From Erysipelotrichaceae bacterium (GTDB taxonomy: Bacteria; Bacillota_I; Bacilli_A; Erysipelotrichales; Erysipelotrichaceae): a stretch of 64,000 nucleotides of DNA. The stretch is from contig JAFULN010000040.1 of NCBI GenBank assembly GCA_017473335.1, forward strand, positions 54,728-118,727, read 5' to 3'. The position numbers and the translations under genes were made by a program. Below, piece by piece: positions 15,628 through 25,503 of the stretch (position 1 is the stretch's first letter; every line of letters starts with the position of its first letter). The notes beneath the pieces were generated by a model. It saw only the letters and a list, made by a program, of their open reading frames with translations. It made no database searches and was not told where the DNA came from.

Positions 15628-18600
15628 ACAGTCTTACATTCTCCATAACACCATTTTTCATTAGTACACCTTCTTTCTTTGATTTTGGATAAGGTATTCC
15701 CTCATCAGGCATCATTAACATCTGAAGATGAAACTGTTTTCCTATCCATAGTACTGATTTATCTTTAATCGTTTGCCTTGTATATCTTTCACTCAATTGA
15801 TAATAATCTAAAATTTCAATATCATGAACTTTATCACAGAGTAACATCGAATATTCTTTAATTTCATGAATATTCATACCAGTTAAAATCAATGATGAAT
15901 CATTTTCAAGCTGAACATGTTCAAGTGTTTTCATAGAAACACCTACAAAAAAGGTTTCAGATTTCGGACGGGAAACAATTTCTGGCAAATATTTAATTGT
16001 CTTAAGTTCTGCACACTCTTTGATAGAATCAGGTAGTGCTTCAAGCTGAAGAACACAAAGTTTCTCATGTATAAGTGTATAACCTTGAGATAAGGAAGCA
16101 ATTCGATTATTCTCTCTGCGCACATGGAAAAGGTTCATTGATTCACTGTCATTAATATCCGCAAAAATCACTTTTGTTGCGAATTGATCAAGCAATAACC
16201 CAGATACACTAAAAGGACTACGTAGAAGGCATATACATTGAATCTTCCTTTGAACTGCCTTGAATAGAAAACTGTTCAATTGTGATATAGATTCAAAATA
16301 CTCCATAAATTCAACCAAATCATCGATAAGAATAATACTTCGTTCATTTTGAACAGATGACATGCATTTTAAAAAACGTTCCATTTGATCTCTATCTGGC
16401 TGAATACATTGTTCTGGACTGCGTATTTTTGAAATAAGCTGTACATAATAAACTGGATAATCACCTAAATAGAGCAATTGTTTCAAATAATATTCAATTA
16501 GCTCAATTCGCTGTGCTTCTGTTTGATAACCAAGCAATAAATGATGTTCATGATGTAACAGCATTGTTTTTTGAGATCTTATGTCTGGAAAATCCACCAT
16601 TCCAATTAAAATTTGCTTAGATTGAAGAAGATTCAAAGCATTCTTTTTCTTTAACGGTGGAAGCCACAAAGGAGATACATTAATACAAGCCAATTCAGCA
16701 GTTTTCTTCAATAATTCAACTATTTTTTCATTTTGTCTTGCAGAAGATGAGTCTAATTCTCTTGATGTTTTGATTACGGTGCCACAACTGTTAGTTAAAG
16801 AGACAATTTTAGGATAATCATAAATAGGAGCTAAACAATATGAAGATTGTCCTGTTACTGTTCGCTGATCACTTACCATAACAAATTCACCTGGTCTTTT
16901 TAAGTGTACAGCATTCTCGCAGCCTAACAATTCTCTAGATTCAGAAGCTCTACTTACACGCAAGCCAATACGAAATCGAGCATTTCCTGTAATCTCATCG
17001 TCAACAACCCCACTGATTTTTTGTGTACATAAAATCAAATGAAGCCCTAAACTTCTTCCTGTTCTAGAAAGAGATATCAGCGTCTTCAAAAACTCTGGTT
17101 CTTCCCTTTTTAATTCTGCAAATTCATCAACAATAATCAGAAGATTCGCCAAATGAGGAATTTGATGATTTGATTTTTGAGCAACACGATAGTCATGAAT
17201 ATCAGCAATTGTTCTACCAATAACCTTCGATGCCTTTTCAAATAGTTTTTGTCTTCTGCTGCATTCATAACTAATACTGGAAAGTGTTCTTCCTATAAAA
17301 GAAGACTGGTTACTTAACCATCCACATAAATGAGGAAGCACACAGTTTTTTGATTGAAGCTGTTGAAATAGTGTTCCTCCTTTGTAATCAATCACAAGCA
17401 TCTGAAGATCTAGCGGAGAACAACGAATTGCTAAAGACAGCAAAAAACCTAACAGTAAAACACTTTTGCCACTTCCAGTCATTCCTGCAATCAATCCATG
17501 TGGTCCTTCATGATGCTCAGACAAATTTAATTCAATTAGTTCATCATATTGATTTACACCTAATATACCAACCGGATCACCTCCATTTTTCCAGTTTTCA
17601 AGTATTTTTTCTTCATTTAATACAGGAAATAAACTAAGAAAGTCAATTTGACCATAGGTGCGTTTAAAAGAAGATGGTGGTTGAAAATAATGTAAATTAT
17701 TAAGCAGCTTCTTAGCAGCTTCATAATCATTTATCGTAAACATTACTTTGCCTGGTTGAATAAAACCTTCAGAGCTGATTCGGAAGATTTTTGTACATTC
17801 TGACGGAATTAATTCATGATGTCCAAGAAAATAAACTGATAGACACTTTTGACGTATTCTTGAATTGACCTGTTCAAATTTTGTGCGATTAAGCACAAAA
17901 CAAACTACATTCCCTGAAGCAAAATCACTTAATCTTTTTTCACACTCCGAAATAGAAACACTTTGATCAAAAACATTACACTCAGATCCATTTTGAAATA
18001 AAGGTGTAGAACGTAATTTCCAGTTCAATGATTCATTATCACTAATCAGCACATAATGAACTGACTTTAAATCATGCATACATCCCATCATCATAATAAT
18101 TCTTAATGATATGTCTTCTATAAAATGAGAAGAAGAAATCAAAGCAATATGTTTGTCTTTCAACAAATCACACTCAATTAACGTGTTATCTACATTTGAA
18201 GCTGTCTTCATGATTTCATTCATTTTGTTTAAACATACAGTTTCATTCAATGATGGTTGATTCGAAGCCTGTTTCAACTCAATGATATTCTCTAATTTTC
18301 CATATCCTAATGGAAGATGAAGAAAACGTGAATGATTAGGACGAATCTGCCAATATTCAGAAACATCCAATTTTTCTGGATGCTGAATTGAATGACGAAC
18401 TTTTAGTTTAAAATCTTGAATTTGCTGTAAGAGCTCTTCACATTCTTCAAGATATTGATGACGCCTTTTTCTTTTTAAACACTTTTGCTTGATTTTTGAG
18501 ATGAAAAAACCAGTAACAGGCCAAAACACAGCACTGAAAATCATTACAGAAGGCATAATCAAAGACACTTCATTTCCGGACGATTGATAAGAAACCCAAG

Positions 18601-19348
18601 CAGTCAACAAAGATGCAAGGCTCATTGTCAGCATAGGTCCAATAGTACTTAAAGAAATATTATGCACTTCTGGAAGTAATGGAAACTCAGGCATCTTTTT
18701 ATTCAAAAAAAGATTCTCGTATTGAGCAATGAAATGATCCTTAATCCTTTTGTAATACATAGGCTCAATTGATTTTACAACAAGTTGGTCATGCTGCAGA
18801 TTCGTAAGAATACAATGATTAAATACAACACAGGATTCTGCTACAAAAACCTTTAAAAATCCTGATTCTAAAAGTGAAGGTACAGATATCATGCCTTCTT
18901 TATCTACGATTTTCCCATTGACAGCACAAACTTGATTTCCTTGAAACTTGTAACGAACATTATCTTTCTCTCGAATTAATGTCACCTCTTTTTCATGAAA
19001 CTGAGCTTCAGTAATCCCGTCATTGACATAATCACTTCCAATCACTAACTTATCTTCAAGAACCAGTAAACCCGGATTTAAGTAAGAATCATTTAAAACA
19101 GAAAAACTAATTTCGACTTGGTGCAAAGAACTTATTTGAAGAAATATTGTTGATTCTGGAATACACTCAATCGTTTGATGATCAACAATTAGATGCCATT
19201 TATCCCCTTTTTCAAAAAACAACTCTGAGCCTTCAAAATCAACAGTTTGACTATCTGTTAAAATCCATGTTTTAAAAACTCGATGATTTGCTAAAGAAAC
19301 AATCAGCTTATCTGACAAAGATGCTGCACTGGACTGCATTCGAACCAT
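15617..19348 (-). CDS. EssC-like FtsK/SpoIIIE-family ATPase of a type VII secretion-like system
   Basis: 1243 aa. Residues about 1-180 are beta-rich like the tandem FHA domains of EssC. Two membrane segments lie at about 237-285 (MLTMSLASLLTAWVSY and IMPSVMIFSAVFWPVTGFFI). The main motor domain has Walker A GMTGSGKS (about 620) and Walker B LLIIVDEFAEL (about 739). A second motor at about 935 has a degenerate P-loop (GYQTEAQR) but keeps an ILIDDL Walker B-like strand; the third is short. Full EssC is about 1480 aa, so the tail is reduced. It starts 41 bases inside the preceding lipoprotein gene; ATG at 19339 is an alternative. EssC pushes WXG100 proteins across the membrane. Confidence 0.85.
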   Translation of the reverse strand: MVRMQSSAASLSDKLIVSLANHRVFKTWILTDSQTVDFEGSELFFEKGDKWHLIVDHQTIECIPESTIFLQISSLHQVEISFSVLNDSYLNPGLLVLEDKLVIGSDYVNDGITEAQFHEKEVTLIREKDNVRYKFQGNQVCAVNGKIVDKEGMISVPSLLESGFLKVFVAESCVVFNHCILTNLQHDQLVVKSIEPMYYKRIKDHFIAQYENLFLNKKMPEFPLLPEVHNISLSTIGPMLTMSLASLLTAWVSYQSSGNEVSLIMPSVMIFSAVFWPVTGFFISKIKQKCLKRKRRHQYLEECEELLQQIQDFKLKVRHSIQHPEKLDVSEYWQIRPNHSRFLHLPLGYGKLENIIELKQASNQPSLNETVCLNKMNEIMKTASNVDNTLIECDLLKDKHIALISSSHFIEDISLRIIMMMGCMHDLKSVHYVLISDNESLNWKLRSTPLFQNGSECNVFDQSVSISECEKRLSDFASGNVVCFVLNRTKFEQVNSRIRQKCLSVYFLGHHELIPSECTKIFRISSEGFIQPGKVMFTINDYEAAKKLLNNLHYFQPPSSFKRTYGQIDFLSLFPVLNEEKILENWKNGGDPVGILGVNQYDELIELNLSEHHEGPHGLIAGMTGSGKSVLLLGFLLSLAIRCSPLDLQMLVIDYKGGTLFQQLQSKNCVLPHLCGWLSNQSSFIGRTLSSISYECSRRQKLFEKASKVIGRTIADIHDYRVAQKSNHQIPHLANLLIIVDEFAELKREEPEFLKTLISLSRTGRSLGLHLILCTQKISGVVDDEITGNARFRIGLRVSRASESRELLGCENAVHLKRPGEFVMVSDQRTVTGQSSYCLAPIYDYPKIVSLTNSCGTVIKTSRELDSSSARQNEKIVELLKKTAELACINVSPLWLPPLKKKNALNLLQSKQILIGMVDFPDIRSQKTMLLHHEHHLLLGYQTEAQRIELIEYYLKQLLYLGDYPVYYVQLISKIRSPEQCIQPDRDQMERFLKCMSSVQNERSIILIDDLVEFMEYFESISQLNSFLFKAVQRKIQCICLLRSPFSVSGLLLDQFATKVIFADINDSESMNLFHVRRENNRIASLSQGYTLIHEKLCVLQLEALPDSIKECAELKTIKYLPEIVSRPKSETFFVGVSMKTLEHVQLENDSSLILTGMNIHEIKEYSMLLCDKVHDIEILDYYQLSERYTRQTIKDKSVLWIGKQFHLQMLMMPDEGIPYPKSKKEGVLMKNGVMENVRLYDE

Positions 19349-21215
19349 CCTTTAAACTTACTTTAACAAAACATTGTCCACTATCAATTCCAGTAACAAT
19401 TCCTGAACTGCTTACTTCTGCAACTTTTGAATCAGAGGATGTAAAAATCACATCAGAATAACTTATGCCATCAGGAAGTGAGGATATATGAACAAAACCC
19501 TTCTGATCCTTGTTTAATACAAGTAAATAATTCTTTAATTCAATACGATCCAAAGATAGTTCTATCATCGGAAGAACTGAATTTTTAGTTTTTCGTGTAC
19601 ATTGTTCAACTTGCTGAAAATTCTCAAAATGTATTTTTTTACCAAAAAGAGATCCATTTGCCTCATTTAAAACTGTAAATGTTTTTCCAAAACCAAATGA
19701 GCCCAAAAGTGTTGAGTGTGAATTCAATGCAAGTTTAAGTAGCCAATTCGCATCTAAATCGGCACACGCCAACATTTTATCTGATGAATTTGCAAGCTCT
19801 TCAGCGATTTCATATGGCAAATCAGTGTTAATCATTTTCCCAGTGTCAATCAAAGACAATTTTGATTCTGCATTTCCTTCAATCCCAAAATCTACACCTG
19901 CATCCATACAGTCTTTAGAAAGAATAGAAAGAATAAACTTTAATTGTGTCGATGCTTTTCCACTGGCACGAAATGAAACGTAAGAATCTTTTTCGGATTC
20001 ATGAATGTATCTTATTTTGCCATTCATTTTTTCAAATCCAATGACCTGATCGTTTTCAAAAGAAATATCTACCTTCCCGCTTGCATACAAGTGAAGCAAT
20101 ACTTTCATTTTCAAAACACAAGCAGGCATTTCAGGAAATGGTATCTGTATCTCAGCCAATTCCAATGTTGTCTCAAGACATTCAGATTTAGGAACAAATG
20201 CATTATTCAACGAATTCATCAAATCAGAAGAATTTAATTTAGAAAAATCAAGAATACGATCATTCATCTTCGTTGTCCTCAGTCCAGAAGTAAAAGAAGT
20301 TTCATAACTCACCTTCAATCCTGCAGCTGATACTTCATCTTGATTTGCTTTCCATTTAAAATCACAATGAATTTTATTAATATCAAACTGCGCAAATATA
20401 GGTAAGCCGGAATCCAGTTTTTTTGATGCATAGATATGCAGTGAATCACTAGAAGTACTGAAACGAACTTTAAATCCTCCAATTTCAATTGTTTTTGAAA
20501 GACTGAAGGCAGGCATACCCGCCTTCAGCTCTTCATTCACTTCAACAATCTCATTCTTAACAGTAATCTCGGATTTATTTAAATCTAAATCCATTGATCC
20601 AGATAAATCCATATCAATTACATCTTGATAATCCGCTTCTTCAACACGACACCATTCTTCATTCAAATCCACAACTTCATAAACAATCCCATTGATGTCA
20701 ATCAAATCATTTAGAAATAGTGTTTGTTCACATAAAATCCAATCCCCTATTCTATCCATGGCATCTACTTTTATCGGCTCACTAACATAAGTCACCTTAT
20801 TCGTTGTTTTCTTTTCAAATGTATTCAATTGATGAATCAGCCAATCAAGAAGCATCTTGCTTTGATCAGCAGATAAGACTTTCTCATCTTTAATAGCCGA
20901 AACATTAAGCACTCTATACAGTTCATCCTTATCGTAGTCTTCCAGCAAGCCATTACAAGTTTGAATAACTGTTGCAAAAGTCAAAGATTCATCAAAAGAA
21001 TTCTCATCTAGTTGTACCAGATCAAAACTTTTAAAATCTTGTAGAGCCTTTGTCTCATTTATGCTAAATCCACCTTGCAGTGCAACTTGTATAAACCATT
21101 CTTCATTAGTCCACATATCTTTTTGACAGCCACACAAACAGCACAGAAACAAAGCTAAAAAGACATTAACCAAAAGACGACGCATTGGATGTAATTGTAC
21201 TTTCCATCGAATCAT
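19308..21215 (-). CDS. Large lipoprotein with C-terminal bacterial Ig-like domain, T7SS-like locus
   Basis: 635 aa from ATG 21215 (GGTGA 7 bases upstream); ATG 21185 is a possible shorter start. A hydrophobic segment LLVNVFLALFLCCLCGC ends in a lipobox cysteine, so the protein is probably exported and lipid-anchored. The middle is rich in beta strands with no recognised domain. The last about 70 residues (DVIFTSSDSKVAEVSSSGIV then GIDSGQCFVKVSL) match the Big_2 Ig-like fold. It overlaps the WXG100 gene upstream and the EssC gene downstream, which ties it to secretion. It sits where EsaA/EssA/EssB genes usually lie but resembles none. Confidence 0.65.
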   Translation of the reverse strand: MIRWKVQLHPMRRLLVNVFLALFLCCLCGCQKDMWTNEEWFIQVALQGGFSINETKALQDFKSFDLVQLDENSFDESLTFATVIQTCNGLLEDYDKDELYRVLNVSAIKDEKVLSADQSKMLLDWLIHQLNTFEKKTTNKVTYVSEPIKVDAMDRIGDWILCEQTLFLNDLIDINGIVYEVVDLNEEWCRVEEADYQDVIDMDLSGSMDLDLNKSEITVKNEIVEVNEELKAGMPAFSLSKTIEIGGFKVRFSTSSDSLHIYASKKLDSGLPIFAQFDINKIHCDFKWKANQDEVSAAGLKVSYETSFTSGLRTTKMNDRILDFSKLNSSDLMNSLNNAFVPKSECLETTLELAEIQIPFPEMPACVLKMKVLLHLYASGKVDISFENDQVIGFEKMNGKIRYIHESEKDSYVSFRASGKASTQLKFILSILSKDCMDAGVDFGIEGNAESKLSLIDTGKMINTDLPYEIAEELANSSDKMLACADLDANWLLKLALNSHSTLLGSFGFGKTFTVLNEANGSLFGKKIHFENFQQVEQCTRKTKNSVLPMIELSLDRIELKNYLLVLNKDQKGFVHISSLPDGISYSDVIFTSSDSKVAEVSSSGIVTGIDSGQCFVKVSLKDGSNAVQCSIFVR

Positions 21216-21465
21216 AAGAGTTCACCGTATTGTCTAAAAAAACTGCATAACGTTCAATAATATCCTTCTGGACATCAAACTGTAAAGAAAACGACTGAAA
21301 ACGAGCACGAATCACTTCTGAACCCTCAGAAATCCAGACACCGCTCAATTCATTCATCTGTCTTTTCATTTGATTCAACAAATCATAAAGCATCTCATTT
21401 CTACTTCTAATCATTCTAGCAGCATCCCTTACCGCTCCCAAATCAATACTGATACGTTCCATCAT
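21166..21465 (-). CDS. WXG100-family protein (second copy)
   Basis: 99 aa helical hairpin protein. The turn between helices reads SGVWISEGSEV, where W-I-S replaces the usual WxG, so the motif is slightly altered. GAGGAG lies 3 bases before ATG 21465 and 6 before ATG 21462; the latter may be the true start. Its stop overlaps the lipoprotein start. It follows the first WXG100 gene by 10 bases, and the two probably form a secreted heterodimer. Confidence 0.78.
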   Translation of the reverse strand: MMERISIDLGAVRDAARMIRSRNEMLYDLLNQMKRQMNELSGVWISEGSEVIRARFQSFSLQFDVQKDIIERYAVFLDNTVNSYDSMESTITSNASSFG

Positions 21466-21475
21466 AATCTCCTCT

Positions 21476-21775
21476 CTACTGAACTAATGCATTTGCCTGT
21501 GCTGCAAGTTCACTTTGCGTATTGCGATAGCCTCTTGCAGAAGCTCTTAAAAATTCAATATACTGCGTACACAGTGCATAAATCTCCCTTAAATCTTGAT
21601 CAAAACCTTTAATCTGACTTGTAAATGCCAAATTATCTTTTCCCTGCCAGCTTTGTGCCAGCAAATCCACTCCTTCATACAATGCAGATACTGTCTGATG
21701 ATACTCACTATTCAATAATTCCATTTTCGATGCAGTCGCTTCAAGGACTGCTGGATCAACGATTATCCTTCTCAT
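21476..21775 (-). CDS. WXG100-family protein (first copy)
   Basis: 99 aa from the second of two adjacent ATGs (21775; GGAGG lies 7 bases upstream); a start at 21820 would add a leader with no ribosome binding site. Two long helices flank SWQGKDN (about 38-44), the WxG turn of ESAT-6-like substrates of type VII secretion. First gene of the T7SS-like run: two WXG100 genes, lipoprotein, EssC-like ATPase and a YukD-position protein. Confidence 0.85.
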   Translation of the reverse strand: MRRIIVDPAVLEATASKMELLNSEYHQTVSALYEGVDLLAQSWQGKDNLAFTSQIKGFDQDLREIYALCTQYIEFLRASARGYRNTQSELAAQANALVQ

Positions 21776-22023
21776 CATTTCACCTCCATTTTCATTATGA
21801 GAAAGAAAAAGAAAAAGCACCTGGCTGAATAAGTCACGTTTTCTAAACTACTCAACTGCAACTGCTTCTTCTATTCGACGCTATTGTATCTCATGATTTT
21901 AATAATGTTAGCTCTTGAATTTAGACCTGTATTTGTGCTTTTTTGACAATGTATATCTTTTTATTTTTTATAGTTTTACTTCTATAAGCAATAAGAAAAA
22001 ATTATTTTTTAGAAACAATTCAA

Positions 22024-22057
22024 AAAGAACTGTCTTATCCCTTTAAGACAGTTCTTT
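22024..22057. terminator. Strong bidirectional terminator
   Basis: AAAGAACTGTCTTA (22024-22037) pairs perfectly with TAAGACAGTTCTTT (22044-22057). T-runs exist on both strands. It covers the end of the RlmD-type gene. Confidence 0.85.
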
Positions 22058-23359
22058 TTTAAGTAAAATAATATTTTCGACATGAACAGTACGAGGAAAC
22101 ATATCCACTGGCTGTATTCTACAAATCTTGTAGCCTTTCTTTCTAAGCAGCTGAACATCTCGCTTCTGCGTTTCTGGGTTGCATGAAATATAAACAATCT
22201 TTTTTGGATGCAGTGAACACAATGCATTCAAAAACTCAGGAGTACTTCCTTCTCTTGCAGGATCTAAAAAAACAGTATCAAAATGTTCCTTGTTCTGTGC
22301 AGCTTTCAGCATATAATGCGTACAATCCTCTGCAATATAAGTACAGTTAGAAATTTGATTTAGTTTTGCATTCACAATAGCATTTCGAATAGAAGCTTTA
22401 TTAATTTCAACGCCCACAGCTTCTTTCACATATCCTGAAGCAATCATTGATATAGTCCCAATTCCGCAATAGGCATCTAAAATACGTTCTGTTCCATTCA
22501 GTTCTGCCATTTCAATTGCCTTGCTGTATAAAACCTCGGTCTGATCATGATGAATCTGATAAAATGTACTGCTGGAAATCCTAAACTGACATCCACAAAG
22601 ATCATCAGTTACATAGCCTTCCCCAAAAGACACAATCTCCTTTTCTCCAAGGACAACACTTGTTGAACGAGAATTGATATTCGTAATCATCGTATCTATC
22701 TCAGGGTGTATTCTTTTCAGTTCACCAAAAAACTTCTTACGCTCTGGAAAATCTGCCTTCACACTCACAAAACATACCAATGCTTTATTGTGACTAGTTG
22801 TACGAATCAAAACATGACGCAGATAACCCGTTTTACGATCTTCATCATATGGAGCAATCTTATATTTTTCCATCAATTTGCAGCAGCTTTCCACAATTTG
22901 ATTTGCCAAAGTACTTTGGTAAATGCATTTTCTGGCATCTAATACACGATGGGAATGAGTTTCATATTGCCCAGCAATTATTTTACCCTTTGTTCCTTTT
23001 GCAAATGATGCAATCGTTTTATTGCGATACTGCTCTGTCTGTTTCGCACCAAGAATTGGTTCAACCCTCATCTGTGGAAACAATTTCTTTATTTTCTCAG
23101 TTTTCAAATGGCATTCTTTATCATAACTCATATGCGATAATTGACATCCGCCGCATTTCTCAAACTGAGTACATCTGAATTTTGTACGCTCTTTGGAGGT
23201 TTCCAGATGTTTGACAAGCTGAACATGATTTCTATGTATTTCTACTAGAGCTCTTTCATTTTCCAGCAAATCCTTACAGACATATCGTTTCCCTTGAGCA
23301 TAAAAAACGCCCATCCCCTGTTCATCCAGCTGTTTGCATTTTACTTCAACTGTCATCAT
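22043..23359 (-). CDS. RlmD/RumA-type 23S rRNA uracil-C5 methyltransferase
   Basis: About 438 aa. The start is taken at the second in-frame ATG (23359) because GGTGG lies 5 bases before it; ATG 23371 lacks a site. A TRAM-like N-terminal domain is followed by CTQFEKCGGCQLSH (Fe-S cysteines, about 70-83) and a further cysteine in ARKCIYQ. The SAM loop is DAYCGIGTISMIA (about 295-307), and catalysis uses FLDPAREGS and VYISCNPETQKRD. These enzymes make m5U in 23S rRNA or tRNA; Bacillota often carry several, so the exact target is open. Confidence 0.9.
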   Translation of the reverse strand: MMTVEVKCKQLDEQGMGVFYAQGKRYVCKDLLENERALVEIHRNHVQLVKHLETSKERTKFRCTQFEKCGGCQLSHMSYDKECHLKTEKIKKLFPQMRVEPILGAKQTEQYRNKTIASFAKGTKGKIIAGQYETHSHRVLDARKCIYQSTLANQIVESCCKLMEKYKIAPYDEDRKTGYLRHVLIRTTSHNKALVCFVSVKADFPERKKFFGELKRIHPEIDTMITNINSRSTSVVLGEKEIVSFGEGYVTDDLCGCQFRISSSTFYQIHHDQTEVLYSKAIEMAELNGTERILDAYCGIGTISMIASGYVKEAVGVEINKASIRNAIVNAKLNQISNCTYIAEDCTHYMLKAAQNKEHFDTVFLDPAREGSTPEFLNALCSLHPKKIVYISCNPETQKRDVQLLRKKGYKICRIQPVDMFPRTVHVENIILLKKELS

Positions 23360-23475
23360 TAATTCCACCATTCTTGGTTCATTATATCAGAAACAAAAAA
23401 ACATTACAAAATCTTTTACTTTTATCATGGTCAAAATCTTGTACATGTTGTAAAATAGTATACGAGGTGATTCCT

Positions 23476-24438
23476 ATGGCCAGAAAACAATCTAATGACC
23501 TGCTTGTCTTGCAGATTTTAAGCAAGTATTCCGATGAAAGACACTATCTTACAGCAACTGATGTCATCAACCTAGTTCAAAGTGAATTCGGATTAAACAT
23601 TGAACGTCGTACAATTTATACGACAGTTGATGTTTTGAAAGAAATGGGCTATGAAATTGAGACATATGCAGAAAATAATAAAGGCTACCTTTTGAAGAAA
23701 CGTCCTGTAGCCAAAGAAGATCTTGATCAGATTGTACGTTCATTGTATCTTGATCCAGCTGTAGATAAAAAAGAATTTTCTGAACTGGTATATCGTTTAT
23801 ATCAAACTCAAAGCCTGTATACTAAAAATGAGACAGGCAAGCTTTATGCTGATAAACCTTCACATTTCTTGAAAGATTCTACAGAAGATACTGTAACAAT
23901 CTCTGATGCGATTTCACGTCACAAAAAAATAAGCTTCAATTATACTCATTATAATCTCGATAAAAAGCTTGTATCAAATGGGAAAACGTATACACTTTCT
24001 CCTTTCTGCATTACTGCCAGTGATGGTCTTTTCTATGTGATTGGCCTTAATGAAGCAACAGGACGTGTTTCACATTATCGCATTGACCGTTTGGTGAATG
24101 TTAAGAAACTGGATGAAACTGCAAAGAGTCCTGATAAGAGCTTTGATGGAAGAAAATATACATTTGAACGCATTACATCCTATGGTGGAAAAATTGAAAC
24201 ATTCAAAGTAAAATGCAATAAATATATCATTGACCAAGTCGTTGAAAAATTCCAGGATAACGTTAAGTTAGAGCCTTATGATAACTTAAACGTCATGGCT
24301 ACTATTACAACCACACTGGATAATTTAGTATACTGGTGCTTCCAGTACATCAACTATACAGTGGTTATGGAACCTCCTATGCTGAAAGAAGAAATTAAAA
24401 AGACCCTCTTTAGAGCAACAAACATGTACATTGATTAA
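23476..24438 (+). CDS. WYL-domain transcriptional regulator
   Basis: 320 aa from ATG 23476 (GAGGTGATTCCT just upstream); an upstream start at 23374 has no site. The N-terminal winged helix-turn-helix (LVLQILSKYSDERHYLTATD to ERRTIYTTVDVLKEMGYEIE) binds DNA. The middle holds a WYL domain (about 120-240: ISFNYTHYN, YTLSPFCITASDGLFYVIG, HYRIDRLV), which in other members binds nucleic acid or small ligands. The targets are unknown; it is transcribed divergently from the RlmD-type gene. Confidence 0.85.
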   Translation: MARKQSNDLLVLQILSKYSDERHYLTATDVINLVQSEFGLNIERRTIYTTVDVLKEMGYEIETYAENNKGYLLKKRPVAKEDLDQIVRSLYLDPAVDKKEFSELVYRLYQTQSLYTKNETGKLYADKPSHFLKDSTEDTVTISDAISRHKKISFNYTHYNLDKKLVSNGKTYTLSPFCITASDGLFYVIGLNEATGRVSHYRIDRLVNVKKLDETAKSPDKSFDGRKYTFERITSYGGKIETFKVKCNKYIIDQVVEKFQDNVKLEPYDNLNVMATITTTLDNLVYWCFQYINYTVVMEPPMLKEEIKKTLFRATNMYID

Positions 24439-24443
24439 CAGAA

Positions 24444-24474
24444 AATGCCTGACTATAAAGTCAGGCATTCTTTT
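24444..24474. terminator. Bidirectional terminator between WYL and LCP genes
   Basis: AATGCCTGACT (24444-24454) pairs with AGTCAGGCATT (24459-24469) around a 4-base loop, with a T-run on the plus side and an A-rich flank for the minus side. Confidence 0.8.
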
Positions 24475-25495
24475 ATTTAGAGAATTCTCCATACGTATCA
24501 TAAATACGCTTTTCATTATCCAGTACTGTTTGACTAGGCTGATAGTCTTCATTTCCATAGATATTCAGATGAAGATTCTTTACCATATCTGAATAACTGC
24601 GTACAAGATATCCGCCTAAACCAGGACATCTGCAGATATCATTGTACTGACCGCTAGGTTCAGTATACGTTTCAATGTTCATCAAATCAAAGCTTAGAAT
24701 ATTTACCAGATAATCTTTAATATCATCATTGGTAAGATTTGTTGAGATGTATGGCATCATTTTTTTGACAAGTTCCATCAGCTCAATGACACTCTTGGAT
24801 TTCAGTTTGTTGATGACAGCACGAATGACATTGTTCTGACGCTCCATACGGCTGAAATTACTGTCAATTTCTCTTAATCTTGCATAACTAAGAGCTACTT
24901 TACCATTCATGTGATTTACACCCTTCACTGCATTGTGATCAATATGTCCATCCACAAAGTACTTCGCTTCTGCACCAGTTAAAGTAATGTCTACCCCGCC
25001 AATCAAATCAATCAGTTCAGTCACTGCACGAAAATTAAAAGTCACATACTGAGTAATATCCAGATCCAGGTTATAATTGATTGTTTTTACAGCTAATTCA
25101 GGACCTCCAAACCAGTAAGCCCAGTTAAAATGTCCATATTCCTGACGATCTCCTGGAATATATACAACAACATCTCTTTCCAGTGATGTAATCTTTATTT
25201 TCTTGTTGTCATAGTCCAGAGAAACGATTTTCATGACATCTGAACGATCTTCATCAGTTGATTCAACACCTTCATCTGTATCTGCGCCAAACAATACAAC
25301 ATTGATGACTTTTCTTTCTTGAACCTGTTCAAGAACTTCTGGAGCTATTTCTGCATCTTCCACTTCAATGATTTCCTGCTGATCCATTTCATTCAGTACA
25401 GAATCCATCATAAGATTTGCCCCAAAATAAACGCTGCATCCAACCAGTAAAATAAGAACCAGAATCACCAGCAACAGTTTCTTTATGAATTTCAT
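24473..25495 (-). CDS. LytR-CpsA-Psr (LCP) family cell-wall glycopolymer transferase
   Basis: 340 aa. One N-terminal membrane helix (about 5-30) places the catalytic domain outside. The LCP core has VVLFGADTDEG (about 66-76), DRSDVMKIVSLDYDNKKIKI, SLERDVVVYIPG (arginine and aspartate of the active site, about 104-115), and later ALSYARLREIDSNFSRMERQ (about 203-222). These enzymes attach teichoic acids or capsule to peptidoglycan. A strong AGGAGG site precedes the ATG, and the FRG gene ends 8 bases upstream. Confidence 0.92.
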   Translation of the reverse strand: MKFIKKLLLVILVLILLVGCSVYFGANLMMDSVLNEMDQQEIIEVEDAEIAPEVLEQVQERKVINVVLFGADTDEGVESTDEDRSDVMKIVSLDYDNKKIKITSLERDVVVYIPGDRQEYGHFNWAYWFGGPELAVKTINYNLDLDITQYVTFNFRAVTELIDLIGGVDITLTGAEAKYFVDGHIDHNAVKGVNHMNGKVALSYARLREIDSNFSRMERQNNVIRAVINKLKSKSVIELMELVKKMMPYISTNLTNDDIKDYLVNILSFDLMNIETYTEPSGQYNDICRCPGLGGYLVRSYSDMVKNLHLNIYGNEDYQPSQTVLDNEKRIYDTYGEFSK

Positions 25496-25503
25496 AATTC
25501 CTC

